Assembly: GCA_026417035.1 (NCBI GenBank) | Contig: JAOAEA010000044.1 | Coordinates: 1 to 33,537 of the forward strand | Source: Burkholderiales bacterium | GTDB lineage: Bacteria > Pseudomonadota > Gammaproteobacteria > Burkholderiales > SG8-39 | Reading direction: 5' to 3' | DNA: 33,537 bases | Shown: positions 1-6,342 of the stretch, in pieces | Numbering within the stretch: the first letter of the stretch is position 1 | Layout of the letters: each line of letters begins with the position of its first letter | The notes under the pieces: model-generated | Told to the model about the DNA's origin: nothing | The model's database searches: none | Seen by the model: only the letters and a program-made list of their open reading frames with translations | Translations under genes and position numbers: made by a program

Positions 1-19
1 AGATGTGTATAAGAGACAG
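1..19 (+). other. Tn5/Nextera mosaic-end adapter remnant (artefact)
   Basis: The first 19 bases, AGATGTGTATAAGAGACAG, are exactly the Tn5 transposase mosaic end used in Nextera libraries. Translated in the frame of the following gene they give the well-known contaminant peptide MCIRDS (the last codon also uses base 20). This is untrimmed library adapter at the contig edge, not genomic sequence, and no start codon should be placed here. Confidence 0.97.
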
Positions 20-20
20 C

Positions 21-1181
<1,161 letters not shown>

Positions 1182-1219
1182 CGGCGCCCGCCACGAGGAC
1201 CCAGTGACCGGAGAAGTGG

Positions 1220-2365
1220 ATGCTGACGTTTGACGACGACATCGGGATGGCACGGCGGGTGGCGGGTCTCGGCGTGCAAGCCGCGGCGGGGTTCGTGCCC
1301 ATCGCCCCCGCGGCCGAGGCGCGCGTCATCGACGCGCCGCCGGAGTTCCGGCGGATCCGGGTCGAGGACAAGCGCGTCATCAACGGCCGCACGGACGTCA
1401 ACCAGCTCGTGCCGTTCAAGTACAAGTGGGCCTGGGAGAAGTACCTCGCCGGGTGCGCGAACCACTGGATGCCGCAGGAGATCAACATGTCCCGCGACAT
1501 CGCCCTGTGGAAGGACCCCAACGGCCTGACCGAGGACGAGCGCCGGATCGTCAAGCGCAACCTCGGCTTCTTCGTCACCGCGGATTCGCTGGCGGCGAAC
1601 AACATCGTGCTCGGCACCTACCGGCACATCACCGCGCCCGAGTGCCGGCAGTACCTGCTGCGCCAGGCGTTCGAGGAGGCGATCCATACCCACGCCTACC
1701 AGTACATCGTCGAGAGCCTCGCGCTCGACGAGGGCGAGGTGTTCAACGCCTATCACGAGATCCCGTCGATACGCGACAAGGACGAGTTCCTGATCCCGTT
1801 CATCGACACCCTGACGGACCCCTCCTTCAGGACGGGAACGCCGGAGAACGACCAGAAGCTGCTGAAGAGCCTGATCGTATTCGCCTGCATCATGGAGGGG
1901 CTCTTCTTCTACGTCGGCTTCGCGCAGATCCTGGCGCTCGGCCGGCAGAACAAGATGACGGGCGCGGCGGAGCAGTACCAGTACATCCTGCGCGACGAGT
2001 CGATGCACTGCAACTTCGGCATCGACCTCATCAACCAGATCAAGCTGGAGAACCCGCATCTGTGGACGCAACAGTTCCGCGATGAAATCGGGGCGCTGAT
2101 GCAAAAAGCAGTTGACCTCGAGTATCGCTATGCGGAAGATACGATGCCGAGAGGAGTGCTGGGTCTGAACGCACCGATGTTCAAAGAGTATCTGCGGTTC
2201 ATCGCCAACCGGCGGTGCCAGCAGATCGGTCTCGAGCAGCTCTTCGCGGGCGCGACCAACCCGTTCCCGTGGATGAGCGAGATGATCGACCTCAAGAAGG
2301 AGAGGAACTTCTTCGAGACCCGCGTGATCGAGTACCAGACGGGGGGCGCGCTCACTTGGGATTGA
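1220..2365 (+). CDS. nrdB: Ribonucleoside-diphosphate reductase beta subunit, Chlamydia-like subgroup with radical Tyr
   Basis: Small subunit (381 aa) that carries the dimetal-oxygen cofactor and generates the radical for NrdA. The start ATG follows a purine-rich GGAGAAG. Likely metal ligands are E87 (WMPQEI), E153 and H156 (FEEAIH), E226 (IMEG), and E260 and H263 (RDESMH). The residue four after H156 is Tyr160, the position of the E. coli Tyr122 radical. From memory, the sequence is strikingly close to the Chlamydia trachomatis R2 protein (EEAx[33 protein letters not shown]), which has Phe at this position and a Mn/Fe centre. Here the Tyr is kept, together with Glu rather than Asp as first ligand. 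A radical-tyrosine enzyme is therefore expected, but the metal identity cannot be read from sequence. Codons around 2083-2200 are visibly AT-richer than the rest. Confidence 0.97.
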   Translation: MLTFDDDIGMARRVAGLGVQAAAGFVPIAPAAEARVIDAPPEFRRIRVEDKRVINGRTDVNQLVPFKYKWAWEKYLAGCANHWMPQEINMSRDIALWKDPNGLTEDERRIVKRNLGFFVTADSLAANNIVLGTYRHITAPECRQYLLRQAFEEAIHTHAYQYIVESLALDEGEVFNAYHEIPSIRDKDEFLIPFIDTLTDPSFRTGTPENDQKLLKSLIVFACIMEGLFFYVGFAQILALGRQNKMTGAAEQYQYILRDESMHCNFGIDLINQIKLENPHLWTQQFRDEIGALMQKAVDLEYRYAEDTMPRGVLGLNAPMFKEYLRFIANRRCQQIGLEQLFAGATNPFPWMSEMIDLKKERNFFETRVIEYQTGGALTWD

Positions 2366-2518
2366 GCGAAACCATCAAGAGGCGCTGCCGCGCAGCCTGG
2401 CGCCGCGAGCGCCGAAAACGCGGTGGCCTCCGCCATCAGGGCGCGCGGATCGGCCAGCCGGTCCGAGCCCGCAGCGTCCTCTCCGTCGCCCCCGCGCGGG
2501 GCCTCCCGAGTTTCCCGG

Positions 2519-2552
2519 ATGTCGGTGTCCGCGTCGGCGGCGCCGACATTTT
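2519..2552 (+). terminator. Probable intrinsic terminator of nrdAB
   Basis: The arms 2519-2529 and 2539-2549 can form an 11-bp stem (nine Watson-Crick pairs and two G-U) around a 9-nt loop, followed by four T residues at 2549-2552. It lies about 155 nt after the nrdB stop. The T-tract is short, so efficiency is uncertain. Confidence 0.55.
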
Positions 2553-2630
2553 GCTATCCGCGTCCGCTTCGTCACGGCAGAGGCATTCGCTCGCTTGGGC
2601 ATCGCCCGGCGGCTGGGTCCCCGGCGCTCT

Positions 2631-2685
2631 CCCGGCCGGGTTCGGTGGTCGGTGTGTTCCCCGTTAGCTCGATAGGAGTGTCGAC
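2631..2685 (+). promoter_or_regulatory. Leader of histone-like gene, similar to leader at 3310-3374
   Basis: Elements in order: CCCGGCCGG (2631-2639), GGTGTGTT (2651-2658), then AGGAGTG (2674-2680) as ribosome binding site before ATG 2686. The same order, with GGTGTGTT 35 versus 37 nt before the ATG, is found ahead of the mini-protein gene at 3375. GGTGTGTTTGTC occurs a third time at 3778, without a start codon after it. This suggests paralogous 5' regions; the role of GGTGTGTT is unknown. Confidence 0.45.
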
Positions 2686-3084
2686 ATGGCAAAGAAGGCT
2701 GCGAAGAAGAAGGCAGTGGCCCGCGGGAAGGTGAAGCGAGCGGCGAAGAAGGTGAAGCGCGCCGCGAAGAAGGCCGTCCGCCGGGCTAAGGTGAAGCGTA
2801 CGGTCAAGAAGGCGGCGCGGAAGGTGAAGCGCGTCGCGCGCAAGGCCGCCGCGAAAGCCAAGGTGAAGCGCGCGGCCAAGAAGGTCAAGCGCGCAGTGAA
2901 GAAGGCGGCCAAGCCGAAGGCGCGCAAGGCGGCGCCGAAGGCCGTGGCGAAGACGCCCGCTGCCGCGCCGGCCCCTGCGCCGGCGCCGGCGCCGGCGCAT
3001 GCGCCCATCGCGGCGGCGCCGGCGGCGCGGACGGCGCTGAATCCCGCGGCTGCGTGGCCGTTCCCGTCGGGCTCGCGCCCGTAG
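2686..3084 (+). CDS. Histone H1-like Lys/Ala-rich DNA-binding protein
   Basis: A 132-residue, extremely basic protein. Residues 1-90 are almost only Lys, Ala, Arg and Val, built on repeated K-V-K-R-x-x-K-K units in three imperfect blocks of roughly 20-24 residues. Residues 90-118 are an Ala/Pro linker, and the end (LNPAAAWPFPSGSRP) is no longer low-complexity. Such proteins resemble the C-terminal tail of eukaryotic histone H1 and the bacterial H1-like proteins of betaproteobacteria and Chlamydia, which bind and condense DNA without sequence specificity. The start at 2686 has a good ribosome binding site (AGGAGTG). The aromatic C-terminal tail looks like a conserved docking or end motif, from memory of related proteins. 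No globular domain is present. A perfect hairpin follows 30 nt after the stop. Its partner gene at 3375 encodes a much shorter version of the same composition. Confidence 0.85.
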   Translation: MAKKAAKKKAVARGKVKRAAKKVKRAAKKAVRRAKVKRTVKKAARKVKRVARKAAAKAKVKRAAKKVKRAVKKAAKPKARKAAPKAVAKTPAAAPAPAPAPAPAHAPIAAAPAARTALNPAAAWPFPSGSRP

Positions 3085-3113
3085 GCGCGGATGAGCCTAG
3101 CTGCGGCGGCGCT

Positions 3114-3141
3114 CGCGACCTTCGTGCAGGCGAAGGTCGCG
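3114..3141 (+). other. Perfect 11-bp stem-loop with TGCAGG loop
   Basis: Arms 3114-3124 and 3131-3141 are perfectly complementary and enclose the six-base loop TGCAGG. It lies 29 nt after the histone-like stop but has no T-tract, so it is not a classical terminator. The same loop, closed by a different but fully paired stem, occurs at 3723-3771. That pattern is what a conserved RNA hairpin would show. Confidence 0.6.
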
Positions 3142-3309
3142 CTCGAGGGGCGCCGGGCGCGGTTCGGGACGTCGGTGCGGGTGATGTGATGCAGGCGATC
3201 GCCGCTGCCTTCGGCACGTGCACGGGTGCAAGGCGACCGCTCCTCCTGGTGCGGCAACGGCGAGTTGCCAGGAATTCAGCGACCGGGCGATCCGCCCGGC
3301 CGCTGGATG

Positions 3310-3374
3310 CCCGGCCGGAAACGGCGGGGCGCTGTTGGGTGTGTTTGTCTCATCAACCTTGAAAGGAGTCAGCT
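3310..3374 (+). promoter_or_regulatory. Leader of Lys-rich mini-protein gene
   Basis: Contains CCCGGCCGG (3310-3318), GGTGTGTTTGTC (3338-3349) and the strong ribosome binding site AAAGGAG (3362-3368) just before ATG 3375. Order and spacing match the leader of the histone-like gene. Upstream, 3283-3299 forms a 7-bp GC hairpin with a 3-nt loop, and 3253-3269 a 6-bp hairpin. Confidence 0.45.
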
Positions 3375-3449
3375 ATGGCGACCAAGAAGAAGGCTGCCAA
3401 GAAGTCCGCGAAGAAGCCGGCGAAGAAGGCTGCGAAGAAGAAGAAGTAG
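3375..3449 (+). CDS. 24-residue Lys/Ala mini-protein, H1-tail-like
   Basis: A very short open frame that encodes only Met, Ala, Thr, Lys, Ser and Pro: 15 of 24 residues are Lys, in a KKAAKK/KKSAKK/KKPAKK pattern. It begins 7 nt after a strong AAAGGAG ribosome binding site and ends in TAG. Its composition matches the neighbouring histone H1-like protein, and its leader carries the same elements, so it reads as a reduced paralogue. A peptide this size would bind nucleic acid by charge alone; a regulatory or RNA-binding role is equally possible. The strong ribosome site and the codon choice (AAG for nearly every Lys, as in the neighbour) argue that it is translated. No homologue can be checked here. 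Confidence 0.7.
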   Translation: MATKKKAAKKSAKKPAKKAAKKKK

Positions 3450-3722
3450 CCATTCTGCGCAACCGGCAATAAGAAGAATGACGCCTTCCCCGTGCGCGCG
3501 ATCGACCCTGCAGTAGCGACACGATCGATCGCCCGCGTGATTGATTGAGGCGGAAGGCCGTCACACAAGTGATGCTCCGAAAGAAAGCCCGGGCGCTCGC
3601 GCACCGGAGCCACTGCGACCGGCGGCTTGATGCCGCGGTCGCGGCGCGGACCAGGTCCTGACCGGACACCCCGCAAGGGGTGGGAAGACGGAAGGGCCGG
3701 GGCCCTTGTGGAGCTCCCCGAA

Positions 3723-3771
3723 GAATCTGCGGCCAGCCTTTGTGCAGGCAAAGGCTGGACCGCAGACATTC
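3723..3771 (+). other. Long stem-loop with TGCAGG loop
   Basis: Inner stem 3733-3742/3749-3758 (10 bp) closes the loop TGCAGG (3743-3748). After one bulged A (3759), 3726-3732 pairs with 3760-3766 (7 bp), and 3723-3725 with 3769-3771. The inner stem differs in sequence from that at 3114-3141, yet both are fully paired and the loop is identical. GGTGTGTTTGTC follows 6 nt downstream. Confidence 0.6.
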
Positions 3772-3835
3772 GGAGGTGGTGTGTTTGTCCCCCGGCAGGG
3801 CTGCCGTAAGACCCTTCCATTCTACCGAGGGGGGC

Positions 3836-3872
3836 CGCGCGGCTGCCGGGCGCGTTTTCCCAAAATTTTTTT
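3836..3872 (+). terminator. Terminator-like GC stem with T-runs
   Basis: CGCGC (3836-3840) pairs with GCGCG (3850-3854) around a 9-nt loop, followed directly by TTTT (3855-3858) and then by a run of seven or so T after CCCAAAA. The upstream CCCGGCAG at 3791-3798 can instead pair with 3843-3850, which would make a larger structure. It is a plausible intrinsic terminator for whatever is transcribed from upstream. Confidence 0.5.
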
Positions 3873-3895
3873 ATTGCGCGCCGCACCATCGACCC

Positions 3896-3919
3896 GCGCT
3901 GCTGCATCGCAGCACGCGC
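3896..3919 (+). promoter_or_regulatory. Inverted repeat just upstream of the consensus promoter
   Basis: TGCTGC (3900-3905), a 3-nt loop, and GCAGCA (3909-3914) form a perfect 6-bp repeat, extended by GCGC on either side with one bulge. It ends 3 bases before the -35 element at 3923. It could be an operator or part of upstream termination; nothing in the sequence decides. Confidence 0.35.
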
Positions 3920-3922
3920 GCG

Positions 3923-3951
3923 TTGACACGACGTAAGCTTTTCAATATAAT
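3923..3951 (+). promoter_or_regulatory. Perfect-consensus sigma70 promoter
   Basis: TTGACA (3923-3928) and TATAAT (3946-3951) are separated by exactly 17 nt. A perfect match is striking in a genome this GC-rich and predicts strong, constitutive transcription beginning near 3958. The first gene downstream is the lytic transglycosylase at 4221. Confidence 0.85.
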
Positions 3952-3957
3952 CGCGAA

Positions 3958-4220
3958 ATTGCAACTTTGACTTTCGGCTGTAACTAGCTGATCCAGCGTC
4001 GAACCGCCGGTCCGAGCCAGCGACCGGGAGGCGGCGCGGAGCGGCAGGCCCACCGCCCGCCCCATGTCGGGGCCGGGGTTGCCGGGCGGGCCTGCAACCA
4101 AAACAACTACGACAACGGGGAGTGGGCTTCGCGCAGAGCCTTGCGCGGAGGCCGGACGGGCTGCGAGGGCACGCGCGTTCCGCGTGCCTGCGCCCGCGAA
4201 CGAACGAACCGGAGGTGACG
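3958..4220 (+). promoter_or_regulatory. Long structured leader before the transglycosylase gene
   Basis: The leader of about 260 nt contains a large stem-loop at 4044-4095 (6 bp plus 7 bp separated by a 3-nt bulge, with a further CCCC/GGGG hairpin inside) and a perfect 8-bp hairpin at 4168-4188. Between them lies an A/C-rich single-stranded stretch (4096-4116). The ribosome binding site GGAGGTGA is at 4211-4218. It may act as a control region, or a separate small RNA may start here. Confidence 0.4.
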
Positions 4221-4913
4221 ATGGATCTTGCTGACCTGGCAGCGGCGGCCCGCAGGGGCTACCTGAGCCTCACGGCAGCCCTGCATCACAGCCTCGCCGT
4301 CGTCGGGATTGCGGCCATCGCGTTCGTGGCCGTGGACGGCGTCGACATGCTGGTCGCAGCCCGCGCGCCCGACGCGCAGGCCGCGCGGGCCGCGATGCCC
4401 GGCGCTGCCGCCGCCGCGCCCGACGCAGGCGTCGTGGCCGATCCCGCGCGGCAAGCAGCGGCCGAATACCTCGCGCGGAAGTACAAAGTCGCCCGCGAGG
4501 CTGCGGAGGAATTCGTCACGGCGGCGTTTGCCGCGGGGCACCGGATCGGCGTGGATCCGCTGCTCATCCTCGCCGTGATGGCCGTCGAGTCGCGGTTCAA
4601 CCCGATCGCCGAGAGCGAGATGGGAGCCAAGGGCCTCATGCAGGTGATCCCGCGCTTCCACCCCGAGAAGTTCGCCGAGGTGGGCGGCGAGTCGGCGGTC
4701 CTCGACCCGCACGCGAACATCCTGGTGGGCGCGCAAATCCTGCGGGAGTACATCCGCAAGGCCGGAAGCGTGCAGAGCGGACTACAGCTCTACGCGGGCG
4801 CGGCCGAAGACCCCGCGGCGCAATACGCGCAGAAAGTCATGGCCGAGCGCCAGCGGCTCGAGCAGGCGCTCGGAAAGACGCCGCTCCGGCTCGCTGCCAA
4901 CGCCGCGTCCTGA
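4221..4913 (+). CDS. Membrane-anchored lytic transglycosylase (SLT domain)
   Basis: A 230-residue protein that should cleave peptidoglycan glycan strands non-hydrolytically in the periplasm. Residues about 24-40 form one hydrophobic segment (signal anchor), followed by an Ala-rich linker (45-80) and a soluble SLT domain from about 100. The catalytic Glu is E123 in AVESRFNP; GAKGLMQVIP (residues 135-144) is the typical second motif of family 1 transglycosylases. A later motif (LQLYAGAAEDPAAQYAQKV) matches the usual YN.G...Y region, with A in place of N. I chose ATG 4221 because it follows GGAGGTGA and puts the membrane segment near the N terminus; an in-frame ATG at 4122 would add 33 unlikely residues. 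It is probably driven by the consensus promoter at 3923. Confidence 0.88.
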   Translation: MDLADLAAAARRGYLSLTAALHHSLAVVGIAAIAFVAVDGVDMLVAARAPDAQAARAAMPGAAAAAPDAGVVADPARQAAAEYLARKYKVAREAAEEFVTAAFAAGHRIGVDPLLILAVMAVESRFNPIAESEMGAKGLMQVIPRFHPEKFAEVGGESAVLDPHANILVGAQILREYIRKAGSVQSGLQLYAGAAEDPAAQYAQKVMAERQRLEQALGKTPLRLAANAAS

Positions 4914-4928
4914 TCGAGCGCCGTCCGC

Positions 4929-4970
4929 GTCCGGGGCCTCGCCGGCACAGGCAGCTGGCCGCCCCCGGAC
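4929..4970. terminator. Hairpin between convergent genes
   Basis: GTCCGGGG (4929-4936) pairs with CCCCGGAC (4963-4970); inner bases allow further pairing. It sits between the convergent ends of the transglycosylase and aminotransferase genes. No T-tract follows on either strand, so it may only protect transcript ends. Confidence 0.4.
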
Positions 4971-4976
4971 CTCGGG

Positions 4977-6191
4977 CTACGTTGCGGCGGCGCCGAGCCA
5001 ATTCCGGAGCCGCTCGACACCCTCCTCGAGCTCCGGCATGGCGCGTGTATAGGCGAAGCGCACGTACCGCTCGGGCCGGTTCGTCCCGAAGTCGAGCCCC
5101 GGCGTGATCGCGACGCCGGCATGCTCGAGCGCCGCCAGCGCGAACGCATGGCTGTCGGCCGTGAAGCGCCGGCAATCGGCGTAGACGTAGAAGGCGCCGT
5201 CGGGCATCACCGGAACGTCGAATCCGAGGTCGCGCAGCGCGGGCACCAGGTAGTCGCGCCGTCGCCGGAACTCCTCACGGCGGTGCTCGAGGATCGCCAA
5301 CGTCTCCGGCCGAAACGCGGCGAGCGCGGCGTACTGGGCCGGTGCCGAAACGCAGATGAAGGCGTTCTGCGCCAGCCGCTCCATCGATGCGACGTAGCGC
5401 TCGGGCGCGACCAGCCAGCCGAGCCGCCAGCCGGTCATGCCGAAGTACTTCGAGAAACTGTTCACGACGAAGATCTCGTCGGAGAGCGCGAGCGCCGATT
5501 GCTCGCGCGCGCCGTACGTGAGCCCGTTGTAGATCTCGTCGACCATCATCCAGCCGCCGCGGTCGCGGACCCACGCGATCATCGCCGCGAGCTCGGCGCG
5601 GGGCACGGTCGTTCCGGTGGGGTTGGACGGCGACGCCACCAGCACGCCGCGCGACCGGCCGCCCCAATGGCGCTCGAGATCGCCGACCGCGAGCTGGTAG
5701 TTCTGCGTGGCGCCCACGGGGACGGTGCGCGCGACCCCTTCGAAGAGCCGCACGAAGTGGCGGTTGCAGGGATAGCAGGGATCGGGCATCAGCACCTCGT
5801 CCCCTGGATCGACGAGCGCGCCCAGCGCGATCACGAAGGCGCCCGAGGCACCCGCGGTGACCATGATGCGCTCCGGCGCGACGTCGACCCGGTAACGGTC
5901 ATGGTAGAAGCCCGCGATCGCCCGGCGCAGCGGCTCGATCCCGAGCGCGGACGTGTAGCCCATCGGCTCGGTGGCGAGGGCGGCGACCGCCGCGTCGATC
6001 ACCGGCTGCGGCGCGGCGAAGTCGGGCTGTCCGATCTCGAGATGGATGATCCGGCGACCGGCCGCTTCCAGCGCCGCGGCGCGGCCGGCGATCTCCATGA
6101 CGTGGAAAGGCTCGATCTCGGCCATCCTGCGGGCGAGCAGGGGCGCGGTGGCGTGGGCGGCTGGAGGGCGCAGCGTCTCGGCGGAGGCCAC
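4977..6191 (-). CDS. Class I/II pyridoxal-phosphate aminotransferase
   Basis: Cytoplasmic PLP enzyme (about 404 aa) of the aspartate aminotransferase fold. Seen in order: IIHLEIGQPDF near the N terminus (substrate-contact glycine region), MGYTSALGIEPLRRAI, MVTAGASGAFVIAL, DPCYPCNRHFVR, SPSNPTGTT, WMMVDEIYNGLTYG (Asp that binds the pyridine nitrogen), the Schiff-base Lys in NSFSKYFGMTGWRLGW, and the substrate-carboxylate Arg region near the C terminus (RPERYVRFAYT). The substrate is not decided by these motifs; aspartate, alanine or an aromatic amino acid are possible. The frame stays open far upstream, but similarity to the family begins near LLARRMAEIEPFHVMEI. I use GTG at 6191; ATG at 6125 would cut into the conserved start. 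It is divergent from the secretion genes. Confidence 0.88.
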   Translation of the reverse strand: MASAETLRPPAAHATAPLLARRMAEIEPFHVMEIAGRAAALEAAGRRIIHLEIGQPDFAAPQPVIDAAVAALATEPMGYTSALGIEPLRRAIAGFYHDRYRVDVAPERIMVTAGASGAFVIALGALVDPGDEVLMPDPCYPCNRHFVRLFEGVARTVPVGATQNYQLAVGDLERHWGGRSRGVLVASPSNPTGTTVPRAELAAMIAWVRDRGGWMMVDEIYNGLTYGAREQSALALSDEIFVVNSFSKYFGMTGWRLGWLVAPERYVASMERLAQNAFICVSAPAQYAALAAFRPETLAILEHRREEFRRRRDYLVPALRDLGFDVPVMPDGAFYVYADCRRFTADSHAFALAALEHAGVAITPGLDFGTNRPERYVRFAYTRAMPELEEGVERLRNWLGAAAT

Positions 6192-6342
6192 GATCGGACT
6201 TCCGGTCGGCGGTAATAGCGCACATTCTAGCGGCGGCCCCGGGGCGACTTGAGGAATTCGGCGCGCCGGCCGGGTCGGCCGCTTGTTCCGGCCTGCGGCG
6301 TTCGCATAGACTGGCTCGCTCGGGGGTAACGACGAACAAGAG

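Larger units (their letters stand above)
2366..2685 (+). other. Intergenic region nrdB to histone-like gene
   Basis: This 320-nt stretch has no convincing gene. It holds a terminator-like stem-loop (2519-2552) and, just before the next gene, a leader (2631-2685) with elements that recur upstream of the mini-protein gene at 3375. The short open frames crossing it have no recognisable protein features. I found no clear sigma70 promoter. Confidence 0.6.
3600..3872 (+). ncRNA. Candidate structured RNA, unrecognised family
   Basis: Consecutive hairpins: 3615-3642 (11-bp stem with one bulged G, loop TTGAT), 3667-3682 (6-bp stem with the GNRA tetraloop GCAA), 3692-3707 (5 bp or more), 3723-3771 (17-bp main stem, loop TGCAGG), a possible pairing of 3791-3798 with 3843-3850 that competes with a local hairpin at 3793-3806, and a GC stem followed by T-runs at 3836-3872. 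The density of perfect stems, the GNRA loop and the T-rich end suggest a transcribed non-coding RNA or a structured 3' UTR of the mini-protein gene. I looked for RNase P, tmRNA, 6S and SRP RNA consensus sequences on both strands and found none. The 5' end is unknown and no promoter is obvious upstream. Confidence 0.35.
3450..4220 (+). other. Long gene-free region rich in hairpins
   Basis: This 771-nt interval has no credible protein gene: the open frames crossing it are short and mutually overlapping, with no domain-like content. It instead holds at least seven good stem-loops, a T-rich terminator-like end (3836-3872), an unusually AT-rich patch, and a perfect-consensus promoter (3923-3951) whose transcript would carry a leader of about 260 nt before the transglycosylase start at 4221. 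Details are given in separate entries. Confidence 0.7.

Noticed and set aside
2686..3449. Low-complexity Lys/Ala frames as an artefact or repeat element
   Set aside because: Both frames have proper ribosome sites and stops, and the longer one ends in a non-repetitive aromatic tail, so real genes are more likely.
3600..3872. RNase P RNA, tmRNA, 6S RNA or SRP RNA
   Set aside because: The conserved blocks of these RNAs (for example GAGGAAAGTCC of RNase P or the SRP GGAAGGAAGC-type loop) were not found on either strand.
3353..3964. 203-residue minus-strand frame across the hairpin region
   Set aside because: It runs antisense through the mini-gene and the terminator-like T-runs, giving Phe-rich stretches from AAG repeats, with no recognisable motif.
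4122..4220. Longer N terminus for the transglycosylase from ATG 4122
   Set aside because: The extra 33 residues are Arg-rich with no signal features, and the strong GGAGGTGA site lies right before ATG 4221.
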